64,000 nucleotides of DNA from the NCBI GenBank assembly GCA_902729315.2, contig LR746278.1, positions 2,861,501 through 2,925,500 of the forward strand, read 5' to 3'. Within the stretch, counting starts at the first letter, position 1; each line of letters opens with the position of its first letter. Of this stretch, positions 25,101 to 36,512 are shown piece by piece. This DNA comes from Spirodela intermedia. Taxonomy: Eukaryota > Streptophyta > Magnoliopsida > Alismatales > Araceae. Both the position numbers and the translations under genes were made by a program. Under the pieces are notes generated by a model. It was given only the letters and a program-made list of their open reading frames with translations, made no database searches and had not been told where the DNA came from.

Positions 25101-26880
25101 CCATGATCTGGAGAGGTAACCCAACTGGAAGAACTATTTCAATTGATCATACCCTATGAACCTCAACTATAGCGAACAGATCTTACCACTTTGATGCGTG
25201 CCTCTTTCGTTAGTTCCAATGCAAATTTTCTTGATATGGGGACGACAGATTAAGCGACTTCATTGATATATTGATCTTAGCATTCGTTGATATCCATTCG
25301 CAGCTACGCGCTTTTTGACATTGATGGGAATCAGGTTCCTCATCAACTAGCCACCAAAGTGGGTGAGGTATTTGAAACCATACTAAAAGAGGCAAGTTTC
25401 TTCTACCGTCTGTCCTCATTTTTCTTACTGAATTCGCAGCTGTCGAGGGTGTAAATAACTGACCTTCTCTCTTGGTCAATGCAGACAGAGAAACTGAGGC
25501 AGGGTCCCGACGAAGACATGTCTATAAAGCAGGCGATTACAATTGTCCTCGACAGGCGTCCAGACCTCAGGTTCAGCTGTGTTTCGAAGCGTCTTTTGCT
25601 TCTTCCTTCCTGGAACGGAGGAGGTTCCTAACATGCAGCAAATTACTTGCTTGCAGACAAGAAGGGCTTGCCCACGAAGTCCTGGAGTGGTACATTTGCA
25701 GAATGGAAGGTTGGTTCTCCACTGATGCAGACAAGATCTCGCTGAACAGCTGGGACAAGGCAAGTAGCTCAGTCTTCATTGTCCCGTAGATTTCTCGGCG
25801 TGTTTCTCTGCATTTAATGAAAGGCTCAGAAGATTTTCGGATGACGAACCGATTGGTATTCAGGAGGAGCTTCTCTCCGGTGGCCACGGCCTCATGGTGC
25901 GGGGATATCTACCTGTCATCAAGAAGCTCGCCAAGGGCCTGGACATTCGTCTGGGTCACAGGTGAGTATCTGTGGAGGCTCGGTTTAGTTCAGCTAGATC
26001 TCTGTGGAGTGATGATCTTCTTCCAACAAGTGATTTTCCTTTTTCAGGGTGACGAAGATCAAATGGGGCAAAAAAGGTGCGAGGGTCTCCGTCGGCAACG
26101 GGAAGACCTTCATCGCCGACGTCGCAGTCATCGCCGTCCCTATCGGGGTGCTCAAGGCGACGGCGATACAGTTCGAGCCTGGGCTGCCGGAGTGGAAGGA
26201 GGCGGCCATCGCCGACATGGAAGTCGGCATCGAGAACAAGATCGCCCTACACTTCGGCAGCGTCTTCTGGCCCAACGTGGAGTTCCTGGGGGTCGTCTCC
26301 TCCACCACCTACCACTGCAGCTACTTCCTCAACCTCCACAAGGCCACGGGCCACCCGGTCCTTGTCTACATGCCCGCAGGCCGGCTCGCCGCCGACATCG
26401 AGAAGATGACTGATGAGGAAGCCGCCCGCTTCGCCTTCACCCAGGTGAAGAAGATCCTCCCCAACGCCTCTGAACCAGTAAGTCCTCTTCTCTCCCCACA
26501 CCACAATTGCCCATCTTGAGCTTGAAATCGGGGATCAGTCACCTCTAAATTTGTCGACGGGTGTGTGGCAGATCCAGTACCTGGTCTCTCGCTGGGGCGC
26601 CGACGAGAATTCCCTCGGCTCCTACACCTACGACGGCGTCGGCAAGTCCCACGACGTCTATGAGAAGTTGAGGATTCCAGTAGACAACCTCTTCTTTGCG
26701 GGGGAGGCGACGAGCATGGCCTACCCCGGCACCGTGCACGGCGCCTTCGCCACGGGGCTCATGGCCGCCGAGGACTGCAGGATGCACGTCGCCGGCCGGC
26801 ACGCCGACCTGGACCTCTGCCCGGCGATGGGCGAGGAGGCGGCCTCCGTCTCCGTCCCCCTGCTGATCTCTCGGATGTGA
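22122..26880 (+). CDS. Peroxisomal polyamine oxidase (PAO2/PAO3 type)
   Basis: FAD enzyme that back-converts spermine and spermidine in peroxisomes, yielding 3-aminopropanal and H2O2. Eleven exons: 22122-22143, 23816-23870, 24637-24727, 24850-24938, 25002-25115, 25304-25391, 25485-25570, 25657-25759, 25864-25961, 26048-26477, 26572-26880. The joined product is 494 aa (Arabidopsis PAO2 is ~490). Visible: start MESPSGD as in AtPAO2/3 (MES), FAD motif VIGAGFAG at ~36-43, [64 protein letters not shown] and C-terminal PLLISRM (PTS1-like). The main uncertainty is the N-terminal 26 residues: the 55-bp second exon is inferred because only it joins the phases. Introns 6 (25392-25484) and 8 (25760-25863) need GC donors, GAG|GCAAGT and AAG|GCAAGT. 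Intron 1 plus 2 spans 2.4 kb. Confidence 0.92.
23816..23870 (+). other. Inferred 55-bp second exon of polyamine oxidase
   Basis: Exon 1 ends in phase 1, and no acceptor near 24590-24640 accepts phase 1. The block between GGCAG (acceptor ending at 23815) and CAAG|GTAAGC (donor at 23871) is open in the needed frame and ends in phase 2. That fits the acceptor at 24635-24636, giving ...[16 protein letters not shown]. This matches rice and Arabidopsis PAO length and the RRKS/TRSPS region only loosely. Confidence 0.5.
24482..24559. repeat. 39-bp tandem duplication in polyamine oxidase intron 2
   Basis: Two adjacent copies, 24482-24520 and 24521-24559, differ at only a few bases. Both begin GCTAGCCAT and share GTCATTATGCTTTT and ACTTTGCATGAT. 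They end about 77 bp before exon 3, close to the branch-point zone. Confidence 0.9.
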
Positions 26881-28078
26881 ATACATTCCACCCTCCTCTT
26901 GAGAAGAATTCTCATGGTGAATGGTTGCCCTCCGTTTGTGTGCTCCATGGCGTGCCTAGACAGGATGCTGCGGGGGAGATGAACCCCTGCCATGTCTGAA
27001 CTAAAGAAGATGCGTCTCCATGTCAGACGATACAGAAACTTGTGTTCTTCGTTCGGTCAACCCCTCGTTTCATTCCTTTTCCTTGTGTGGGAACTTCGAA
27101 GGATTCCATTTGCAGCAATCCGGGGAGAGCCCAGTTGACCTTCGCGTGATTGACTTCTATACGGGTCTTTCCCTTGGCTAATGCTTCAATCTGCGTGCAT
27201 CCGTTGACCAGGCTTACAAGATCATATCATAAAAAGTTTTGAACCTGCACGTGATAAAAATTATTTCGTGCAGATTTAATAAAATAAAGAGTTTTTATGA
27301 ATTAAGGATATAATTATATTTATTCTCATTTTGTGGATCATAGCAGATTTAAGATCTGCTACTATAATAATTCCCCCATCATGATCTACCTATGGCAGAA
27401 AGAATCAATCGATTATTAAATGAATTGACTCGTATATAAGATCCATTAAATGAATTGCTGCCTCTCTACGTTCATCCATTAACAATATATGATCACAATG
27501 AAAGATTATTTGGCATGAAATATTAATTGAATTTCATCATAAGTAAAAAATATTACTTTAATAGATACATACGCTTTCTCTGTCACATGCTTCTAATACC
27601 AACGGAATCAGCCCATAGTTTTCAAATTGGAATCAATCTTTCCTTGAGAGGTAGTAAATTTTTATTTAATTAAATATAAACTATTTTTTTATTAGAAAAT
27701 GATTTCTCTCATTTTCCCTGTAATTATTGTAAAATATACATGCATACAATAATCAGGCTTTACTAAGTTAATACGATGCGATAATACTAGAAAAAGCAGT
27801 TGCATGCATGCGGTAATTACTGATTTTTATCTGGTTAAAATTAATAAATTAATTATTAAATATTAATTACAACGGTGTCTGTTCTTCTCGTTATAAATTG
27901 ATCTTGGTTTTCCTATCGGTTAGTAACTGCATGTCGGATTCTGACCCAAATTTATATTTCGGATCCTTAGTGAATACGGGTATTGCGGATGGTCGACCGT
28001 ATGAATCCGACCGGACCGACAACCTTCCGATCCTGAGCAGATATCCAAGGTTTTAGAGCGGTAAGAACCCCCCATCCC

Positions 28079-28126
<48 letters not shown>

Positions 28127-28190
28127 TCCCCTCGCTCTCTCGCTCTCGATCGGCAGTTGTTGCCGATGAATTGCGCTTGGCCGTGAGAGA
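26881..28190. other. AT-rich spacer before the At3g59040-like PPR gene
   Basis: PAO 3' UTR, then about 800 bp of AT-rich DNA (27.2-27.9 kb) without frames, then the PPR promoter and leader with a (CT)22 run. No other gene is seen. Confidence 0.6.
28082..28125. repeat. (CT)22 microsatellite in the PPR 5' leader
   Basis: Uninterrupted TC/CT run ending 65 bp before the start codon, on the sense strand of the gene. Confidence 0.95.
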
Positions 28191-31100
28191 ATGGAAGCTG
28201 TACACGTCCATCAGACGCAGTCTCTCCTATCCTTCTCCTCCAACATTTGGTAATTCGTCTCCTTTAATCTTCCCATCTTCTGGTTTTCGCGTCCCCAGGC
28301 TGCGGAAGCCGCCTGCTCCATGAAGCATTACGCGGACTCATGTCCAGCGCATTTCTAGGTTCATGAATATTTTACTCTTGTTTTTACTGTCGGGTATGCT
28401 GGAGGTCCAGACTGGGAAGTGAGGGAAAATAAATTGCTCAATATTTCAGTGGATAGACGGTAGAATGTGTAAATATTAATTTTCCTCATTGATTGGTAAA
28501 AAAATTCGAATACCATGATTTAAGAACAGTTTTTTTATCACTTTTCTTTGGCTTTTTTATGTTCACCTAAATTTGGCGGCCAGGAGCAATTCCTGTATCT
28601 CCTCCCTCATGATATTTTAGTTTCTTGTCTTGATTTTCTTCCTGTTTTTTCCTTCAATGATTCTTTATCTTATTGGCTTTCTAGTGTTTATTTAATTCAC
28701 AATGTTAGACGCTCTATTGACGGGTTCCTTATCACCTCTAAACAAGCACGATAATGAGAGAGTATCATTATTTAACTAATCAATGAGGGTGTATTAGGAG
28801 CATTCCTGTTCTTATTTCCTTTTTTTTGGCAGTAAATCAAAGTTGATCGGCCAGCAATATGTTCCTAGAATTAAGGTTAGTGGGCGAATGGAAGTGGTTT
28901 GCCTTAGTATGCTGGCTCCAAGGAAGTTCATGCAGAAGAGAAGGAAGGCTGAAGTCTTTAAGGACACTGCCGATGAAGCAGACCAGAGGAACTGGAGGAG
29001 GTTAATGAAGGAGATTGATGAGGCAGGTTCAGCGGTCTCGGTTCTCAGAACCCAGCGGAGCAGGGACAAACCCATCCCAAGAGATCTTGTGCTTGGTACT
29101 CTCATGAGGTTCAAGCAGATGAGAAAATGGAATCTTGTTAGTGAGGTACTTATCTCCAGATGATTCTCTGAACCGTTACCTCAATGGTCTCCAATGTGAA
29201 TCAGGGAGCCTCGCCCTCTCAATGTTCTCCACTGCCCAATTTTGTCTTCGTTTACTGGCATTTATTGACTTAATATATTTTTTTCTGCCTCATAGATTCT
29301 TGAGTGGCTCAGGAGTCAGCATTGGTGGAGTTTCAATGAAATGGACTACTTGTTACTGATCACCGCGTATGGAAAGCTGGGGGATTTCAATAGGGCCGAG
29401 AGGGTTCTGAAATACATGAACAACAAAGGCTACGCACCAAGTGTGATATCACACACTGCTGTCATGGAAGCATATGGTAGAGCTGGCCAATACAACAAGG
29501 CTGAAGCAATATTTCGGAGAATGCAATCGTCAGGGCCTGAACCATCACCATTAACGTATCAAATATTGCTGAAAACTTTTGTTCAGGTTTACCTGTTATT
29601 GGCCCTCCTTCCATACGATTTTAGGCCATTAATTTGTTTATTATTTATTATTCTCCGAGGATATGCATATACATATATATATATATATATATGTCTTGCT
29701 ATATCTGTTGAGGATCTATTCTTGAGGTTGTTAACCGACTTGGTCCCTTCCAACATGCCAAAGCTTTAAGATTGTGCCTGAATGGGGTTCATGTATGAAA
29801 ACATAAGGCCTTCTTTACTAAATTGGACTTCAGAAAAGTTTGTAAAAAAATGTATTATTTGCTATTCTTTATGTATTTCATATTCTCCACAAGATTATTT
29901 ACTATTTTTTTATCAATTTATCCAGCATGATGCAGGTTATAAGTCAATGAAATATCAAGAATAAAGTTTAGAAAAAGTGGATGACTATTTGCCTCATCAA
30001 GTGAAGAGCGGAGAGTCTGACTTTCAACGTCATCAGTCTATGGCTTTTGTCTCTTCTGTGCCATGTTTCATAAATATTTTTGTATTTTGTTTGCTCTTTT
30101 GACCATGAACTATTAAAAACTTTCTACATTAAGAACTAACTACGCGAAGGATAGCTGATGATGGAGTTTTTAGGAGATAATTGCATATATGGTATTGCAT
30201 TGTATTTATTGTAGGCTGCAAATGTCTCTGGAAAGCTGTAACTTACAGCACTGTACTCTGATAGGGGGACAAATTTGAGGAAGCTGAAGCCATCTTCCAG
30301 TCACTTCTGAATGATGCACGATCCCCTTTCAAGCCCGACCAGAGGATGTTTCATATGATGATCTACATGCACAAGAAGGCTGGTAACTATGATCAAGCCC
30401 GTAGAATATTCGCGCAGATGGCTGACAGAGGAATTCCAATGTCCACGGTCACTTTTAATAGTCTTATGTCCTTTGAGACCAACTACAAGGAGGTGTCAAA
30501 CATTTACGACCAGGTACACAATGGTCTTATTCATTATCTGCCTCTCAAAACTTAGTTAGATCCTGCACATATGAACTTGGCTGCACCCACGCTTTAAATC
30601 ATGAAGAAGCCACTTCATTTTTGTCTCAACAAGTTTTTAAAAATTAATTTTTTAAAAAGGTCTCTTAAGATTTTCTTCGTCCTACTGATGCTAATTGTCT
30701 AATCATGAAGGGGTCCATCTTAAACTCTGCGCTCATTGTTCAGGTTATGACTCCGTTTTTGTTACTACGTTTCTGTTTAAAATTAAATTTCTGTATTCTT
30801 GTCTGATATTCGTACCACAGACTCATAAAGCATATACATGGAACTGTTGGAGTCTGACTAATTCCTCATCGAATAATTCATAGAAATTGATGCAGAATGA
30901 AAGGAATGAAGATGAGATAAGGGCAAGATGCAAACCTCAGAATGGAATAAAGAATATTACTAAATAATTATTTTGTTGTCTGGATATAATTTGTTTTGTT
31001 CCCTGATTAAATTGGATACGAATTGTAAGTTGTCTCTCTATAGACAGTCAGTCATCTATTTCTTGGGATAATGAAATTTTTACCGCTAAGCAGGATGAAG

Positions 31101-32618
31101 ACTCGTTTTATTCTTCTAATCCGCTGTGGTTGTTCTTCAGATGCAGAGAGCTGGTATTCAACCTGATGTGGTGAGCTATGCGCTGCTCATTAGTGCATAT
31201 GGGAAGGCCAGGAGGGAAGATGAAGCATTGGCAGTCTTTGAGGAGATGCTAGATGCTGGTGTCAGGTCTGTCCGGGATACTGCCCAGTATTTTCCTTTTT
31301 TAAAAAAAATGTTCTTTATCTCATGGCAAGGTTGATTATTTTCGCCAACCATAGAGTTAATTTTCTTTATGGGAAGAGTGATGATATATTTCTGGTTTGT
31401 GGTCATCAATCGCTCATGAAAAGTAAGTGTTGAGATATGAAGGATAGATTCCGTGTATATGAAATAATTTCGGGGATATATATATATATATTTCCTTTTC
31501 TTTTTCTCCGATAATTATCTCTTGAAGGAGAGTAATGTGCAAGAGTAGAATAATTATCTCTTGATTCTCAAGTTAGACCGACTTCAAAATACTCACAGGG
31601 ACAGAAAATCAACCTAAATATAGGTTTTTTTTGTTATGTGCAAGACTATAGAATAAATTTCAGCAGATTTCAGCAGATTCCTTGTACTCGCGTTGATTAG
31701 TTGTGTTTAGTGCATGGGGAGTTCTTGGTTCAAAAAGAACTCATTGCTTCTATTTTTTACGATCAATAAACACGGGTCATGTTTCATAGATCCATGATGA
31801 AACAGGCAGAACACCAGCTTATATCCTCTATATACGAATTTTGACGCGAAGTAAAACCATGATTTGCAGGCCCACGAGGAAGGCCTACAACATCCTGCTC
31901 GATGCCTTTGCGATCTCTGGCATGGTCGATGAGGCTCGGACGGTCTTCAGGAGCATGAGGAGGGACAGGTGGGCCCTCATCCTCCTCCCCCTACTGGGTA
32001 TATTTTTGTGGGGTAGCAGCTTTCTAATGGCGTCCTCCTCCTCCTTCCAGGTGTATGCCAGATCTCTGCTCCTACGCCACAATGCTCTCTGCGTATGTGA
32101 ACGCATCAGACATGGATGGAGCGGAGAAGTTCTTCCAGCGGCTGAAGCTGGACGGGTTCCAGCCGAACGTCGTGATCTACGGGACGATGATGAAAGGGTA
32201 CGCGAAGGTCAACAATCTGGAGAAGCTGATGGAGACGTACGAGGCGATGCGGATGGGAGGGATCGAGGGCAACCAGACGATCTTCACCACCATCATGGAT
32301 GCCCACGGCAAGAGCTCGGACTTTGGGAGCGGCGTGGTCTGGTTCAAGGAGATGGCCGCCAGAGGCTTCCCCCCCGACCAGAAGGCGAAGAACATCCTCC
32401 TCTCCCTCGCCCAGACCCCCGAGGAGCGGAGAGAGGCCGGCGAGCTGGCGGGCTTCCCAGTGGATGATATCGCTGCCATGGAGACGCCCGACTTCGACGA
32501 CGGCGACGACGACACCCGGCGGCAACTCGCCGGGGGAGCAGCAGCAGCCAGTGGCGGCAGTCTCTTCGAGGAGGCTGACAGCGAGGAAGAGGACGACGAG
32601 GAAAGCGCCGGTTCGTGA
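28191..32618 (+). CDS. P-class PPR protein resembling At3g59040
   Basis: Pentatricopeptide-repeat RNA-binding protein, expected in plastid or mitochondrion; RNA target unknown. Seven exons: 28191-28249, 28833-29145, 29296-29586, 30265-30513, 31141-31265, 31870-31968, 32051-32618, all GT-AG, giving 567 aa. The N-terminus includes RIKVSGRMEVVCLSMLAPRKFMQKRRK, which with the overall layout recalls Arabidopsis At3g59040. About nine 35-residue PPR motifs follow (for example MDYLLLITAYGKLGDFNRAERVLKYMNNKG and YNILLDAFAISGMVDEA). The tail is acidic, with DFDDGDDD near the end and EEADSEEEDDEESAGS at the terminus; it is probably disordered. Intron-rich PPR genes are a minority, and the intron number fits this orthologue group. 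Start chosen at the ATG at 28191 because its short exon joins in phase to the conserved second exon. Confidence 0.9.
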
Positions 32619-32994
32619 ATGGTCTCTCCCCCCCATCGGATTCAACGGCAAACAGCAAATTTTCCCTTCCCTTGCTTCCTCACCGATTCTCACATGATCT
32701 TCATCTCATAAAAATTTTATAGTATGCAGTGATTGATTTATGCGAAGTATATTCAGATTTGTCCCGCCACAGATTTTTTATTTTTTTTCGTGTTTTATGA
32801 CCCGAATTTCTGTTCCCCCAAGGATGGTCGTTTTAGATGATCATAAGCTCAAAATCTGTGATGCTGTACTGGTTTTCCGCCATGGTGGTCGGTCCCTACT
32901 CGCACAACGGGAATAAGAGCGGATTTACATCTCTTCTCCAGGAATGTGGCGCCGGCGCGGAGGAAAACAGGGAGGGGGGGAGAAATCTCGAGGG

Positions 32995-33330
32995 CTATTC
33001 CTGGCGGAGGACGCGAGGCGGCGGGGAACCGTCGGCGGCGTCGCCACCGTCTTCCTCGGCGATGGTGTCGAGGGTCACGAGGACGAGCGGCCGGGGAGTG
33101 GAGAGGAGCCGCGAGGGGGCGACGGCGGAGAAGGGGGACATCGGAGAACGGGGGGAGCCAGAGGTCATCTCCGAGGAGAAGGGGGAGCGGCCAGAGAAGC
33201 TCGACGCCCCCTCCAGGAAGAAGAAAGGCATTTGGGCTCGCCCCATTGCAGCTTCTCTCTGTGTGCGCCTCTTTCTCTGTCTTCTTTCCTCGGCGGGCAG
33301 AGGGCCTCCGACCTCCTCTGCTCCTGCCAT
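32995..33330 (-). CDS. Small orphan ORF (83 or 111 codons), hypothetical
   Basis: Not recognised. It starts at ATG 33330 (111 aa) or, more plausibly, ATG 33246 (MGRAQMPFFFLEG, 83 aa). A TATA-like ATATAAG on the same strand at 33351-33357 would place transcription start between the two ATGs. The product is Ser/Pro-rich (SPRSPMSPF, RLLSTPRPLVLVTLDTIAEEDGG) with no signal peptide or membrane segment. Other frames across this GC-rich block are also open, so a chance ORF is a real alternative. Confidence 0.3.
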   Translation of the reverse strand: MAGAEEVGGPLPAEERRQRKRRTQREAAMGRAQMPFFFLEGASSFSGRSPFSSEMTSGSPRSPMSPFSAVAPSRLLSTPRPLVLVTLDTIAEEDGGDAADGSPPPRVLRQE

Positions 33331-33463
33331 GGCAGGCGGGGTCGAAGGTGCTTATATGGATGGAGGTAGAGACCAGGAATAGGAAGGTCAGACTGTTCGT
33401 CTGGCCCTGCCTCTCCTCCTCTTTTACAGGGCCGTTTGAACCATCGTTGAATCTGTTCGGACG

Positions 33464-33467
<4 letters not shown>

Positions 33468-33499
<32 letters not shown>
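33468..33499. repeat. (CT)n microsatellite
   Basis: CT run about 35 bp beyond the stop codon of the minus-strand PPR gene. Confidence 0.95.
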
Positions 33500-33502
<3 letters not shown>

Positions 33503-33533
33503 CTCCCTCTCTGGAGGTAGCAGAAGGGCATCA

Positions 33534-35288
33534 TCAATTAAGATCATCATCAGGCCGCGTCAACTGCTTCAGCTGCCGCAAGACTCCATAAATCTCTTCG
33601 GTTCGAGGGTGCCTCCCGTCCGACGAGCAGAACTCGAAAACCCAGCGATCGATCTCGATCATACTGCGGCCGGGAGACTTCTCCGTGTTCCACTCCTTCA
33701 TTTGCCTCTTCGTTCTGGCGAAGTCTCCCCAGCTGCCGGCGGCGCCGTACACGTTCGATAGCGCGACGTAGTTCGCGGCGTCGTCCGGCCGGAGCGCCGC
33801 CAACTTTTCCACGGCGAGCTCGGCGAGCTCGACGGCGCCGCGGGTCTGGCAGGCCCCTAGCAGCGTGCTCCAGATCACGCAGTCCGCTGCCACCGGCATT
33901 GTCCCCACCAGCTCCAGCGCCTCCGCCAGCAGCCCGGCGCGGCACAAGAGATCCACCACGCAGCCGTAGTGCTCCATCCACGGCGCGATGGAGTGATCCT
34001 CCGCCATGGAGCGGAAGTAGGCGAGCCCGATCTGGACCAGGCCCATGTGGGAGCAGGCGGAGAGGACACCCACGAAGGTTATCCCGTCGGGGGCCACCCT
34101 CTCCGCCTTCATCTTTTCGAAGAGCCCCAGCGCCGCCGCTGCCCTCCCATGCGCCGCCAGCGCACCGATGACGATGTTCCAGGTGACTAGGTCTCTAATC
34201 GGCGTTTTGTCGAACACCTCCAAGGCACTGTGGAGGCTTCCGCACTTGGCGTACATGTCGATCACTCCATTGACGACGTGGTTGGTGCCCATGAAGCCGT
34301 GGCTTTGGGCGTAGAGGTGGATCCGTCGGCCGAAGTCGAGGGCGCCGGCTTTGGAGCACGCCGACAGGGCCATCGCCAGCGTCGCGTCGTTGGGGGAGAC
34401 CTCTCGTGCCCGGAGCATGTGGGTGAATGTGGAGAGAGCTTCGGAGAATCGCTCATGGCGGAGATAACCTCGCATCAGCCCGTTCCAGGAGAAGACGTTC
34501 CTCTTCGGCATCGCTTGGAAGAGCTTCGCGCACTCCTCAAGGTCGCCGCCAATGGCGAAACCGTGGAGGAGCGTGTTCCAGGCCATGAGGTCCCTGTGGG
34601 GCATTCTTTCGAACAGCTCCCACGCGGCAGCCATGTCCCCCGCGGAGATGTACCCAGACACCATCGTGTTCCACAGGACGACGTCCGCCCCCGCCGCCAC
34701 CCGGTCGAACAGCCGCCGCGCGGAGCCCACGTCGCCAGAGGCGAGATGCGCCGACACGATAGCCGTCCACGAAACCACGTTCCTTTCCGGCATGGCTTCG
34801 AACACCTTCCGCGCCGACTCGCAGTCGCCTCCTCCTGCCGCGGCAGAGTACACGTCGATCAGCAGGGTTCCCACGAAGGGATTCCCCTCGAATCCGGTCT
34901 TTACTGCCACGCCGTGCACCGCCGTGCCCGTCCTCGCCGCCGGGAGCTTCGCGCAGGACTTGAGCACGAAGGTGAAGGTGTACCGGTTGGGAGCGGCGCC
35001 GCCAACTCTCATCCGGGCGAACAGCGCTAGGGTTTCCCTGTGGGCGTCCCTCTGAGTGTACCCCTTGAACATGATGTTCCAGAGGACGGTGGCGGGGTCG
35101 ACGACACAGTCGAACCAGCGGCGGGCGTCCTCCGGCAGGCCGAGGTCGAAGAAGGTGGAGGCCATCTTGGGGGCGAGGCGACCGTCCCGCCGGAGCCCGC
35201 CGGCGACGGCCAGGGCCGCCACCTGCCGGAGGTGGGCGGGTTTCCTACATCTCTGCAGGAGGGAAACGAGCGTCTCCTCCCCTACCAT
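33534..35288 (-). CDS. PLS-class PPR protein with E domain
   Basis: Organelle RNA-binding protein of the land-plant PLS subclass, usually site-specificity factors for C-to-U RNA editing. Intronless, 584 aa from ATG 35288 (MVGEETLVSLLQRC); the frame is open further upstream but without ATG. Repeated P, L and S motifs are plain, for example NVVSWTAIVSAHLASGDVGSARRLFDR, DLMAWNTLLHGFAIGGDLEECAKLF, and VINGVIDMYAKCGSLHSALEVFDK-like units. After ~residue 490 an E/E+ region follows (WSTLLGACQTRGAVELAE, NVYGAAGSWGDFARTKRQMK, SMIEIDRWVFEFCSSDGRHP). There is no DYW deaminase domain, so it would need a DYW partner to edit. Very GC-rich at third positions. Confidence 0.92.
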   Translation of the reverse strand: MVGEETLVSLLQRCRKPAHLRQVAALAVAGGLRRDGRLAPKMASTFFDLGLPEDARRWFDCVVDPATVLWNIMFKGYTQRDAHRETLALFARMRVGGAAPNRYTFTFVLKSCAKLPAARTGTAVHGVAVKTGFEGNPFVGTLLIDVYSAAAGGGDCESARKVFEAMPERNVVSWTAIVSAHLASGDVGSARRLFDRVAAGADVVLWNTMVSGYISAGDMAAAWELFERMPHRDLMAWNTLLHGFAIGGDLEECAKLFQAMPKRNVFSWNGLMRGYLRHERFSEALSTFTHMLRAREVSPNDATLAMALSACSKAGALDFGRRIHLYAQSHGFMGTNHVVNGVIDMYAKCGSLHSALEVFDKTPIRDLVTWNIVIGALAAHGRAAAALGLFEKMKAERVAPDGITFVGVLSACSHMGLVQIGLAYFRSMAEDHSIAPWMEHYGCVVDLLCRAGLLAEALELVGTMPVAADCVIWSTLLGACQTRGAVELAELAVEKLAALRPDDAANYVALSNVYGAAGSWGDFARTKRQMKEWNTEKSPGRSMIEIDRWVFEFCSSDGRHPRTEEIYGVLRQLKQLTRPDDDLN

Positions 35289-35464
35289 GGGGAATGCGGC
35301 AGGGGGCAAAGCCAGGTGCCGCCGTGCGCCGTGGCCGGTCGGCGTTCGGCCTCCGCGGGGAATCGCCACATCCTCTCTGCCGCTGAAATGGAGTTCGTCA
35401 GTGGACCCAACGCTAGCGGAGAAGAACCGCTGCTCGATCACAAGAACGAGCGGTCAACGGACTC

Positions 35465-35505
<41 letters not shown>

Positions 35506-36123
35506 TTTAGACGTGATGGGGCGTGTCTTTGACTTCATGAGGTCCGACAGAGAGCATATTTACCACTCTTCATTTGACCCGGCTGTCACACAACAGAACG
35601 ATAGAACAGGTCGGCGCCATTTCAAGGAACAGGTCGAGCTGCGGTTGACCTTCGTGGACGCCTTCCTAGAGCTCGATCCTCGCCGGGAGCTGGTTGGGGC
35701 AGCTCGGACTCCATAGTCAACGCTAGCGAGGCTGACTCAGGAGGACCGGAGATGGTTAACTGATACTCGTTTTAGAAAATGTCTGCCGATTTTAAATCGG
35801 GGGGTTTCTTTTCTGGAAACATTATTAAATCCTTAAAAGACGTGAGATTTTCTGAAATCTTCAAAAAGAGCTTAAAATTTCCTCGAATCTAATAGCCGCA
35901 GTGTGGCTACTCTTCGTTCCATCGGAGTCGATTACAGCGGTCTCCTCAAGAATATGGGTCGCCTACAGCACCCCGGGAGAGCGATCGCCGGCCGGCGAGA
36001 ATGGTGGAGGAAGCCGGCAGCTTCCGGGGAGAAAAGCTCTTCGGTTTTTGTCTCTGACAGCCTAGAAACGACGACATACTGAAAAAAAAAGTAAAAATGA
36101 GGCGCAGGAAGATAGCACGGTCG
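35289..36123. other. Spacer between PLS PPR gene and MATE gene
   Basis: This holds the promoter of the minus-strand PPR gene, including a (GA)18 run, and the 3' UTR of the minus-strand MATE gene. No other gene is seen. Confidence 0.55.
35468..35503. repeat. (GA)18 microsatellite upstream of the PLS PPR gene
   Basis: Reads as CT on the gene's sense strand, 180 bp before the ATG, so it may be in the 5' leader. Confidence 0.95.
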
Positions 36124-36450
36124 TCATAGTGCCAAGACTGCGCCGCCGTTCAAGTGATCCTCGTCGTCCGCCTTCGTCAGGCGCTCGATGGCCTTGTCCA
36201 CCTGCAACATTGTTGACAAACTCACAGTGAGAACGGTGACAGCACATAGCGAGAGAGAGAGAGAGACAGAGAGAGAGAGGGAGAGAGAGGCAGAGACAGA
36301 CAGACAGACAGACAGAGAGTAGCTGGTTTACCTCTCGGTTCCAGTTGGTCCTGGCTGTTATGACGATAAGTGTGGCCGTCTGGACGAAGACACCGATGAT
36401 CATTCCCCACCAGATCCCCTGGGAGATACGGAAGACGGAATTCGTTAAAC

Positions 36451-36512
<62 letters not shown>

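Larger units (their letters stand above)
32619..33533. other. Spacer between two convergent PPR genes, with a small orphan ORF
   Basis: The flanking PPR genes converge. The first ~200 bases are AT-rich 3' UTR. From 32.94 to 33.35 kb the DNA is GC-rich and open in several frames on both strands. The most gene-like frame is on the minus strand and is listed separately. A (CT)n run lies at 33468-33499. Confidence 0.5.

Noticed and set aside
32946-33761. Plus-strand frame of ~270 codons between and into the PLS PPR gene
   Set aside because: It crosses a CT microsatellite and runs antisense into the PPR coding region, with low-complexity Arg/Ser composition.
34230-35030. Plus-strand frame of ~266 codons
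   Set aside because: Antisense shadow of the PLS PPR gene on the minus strand.
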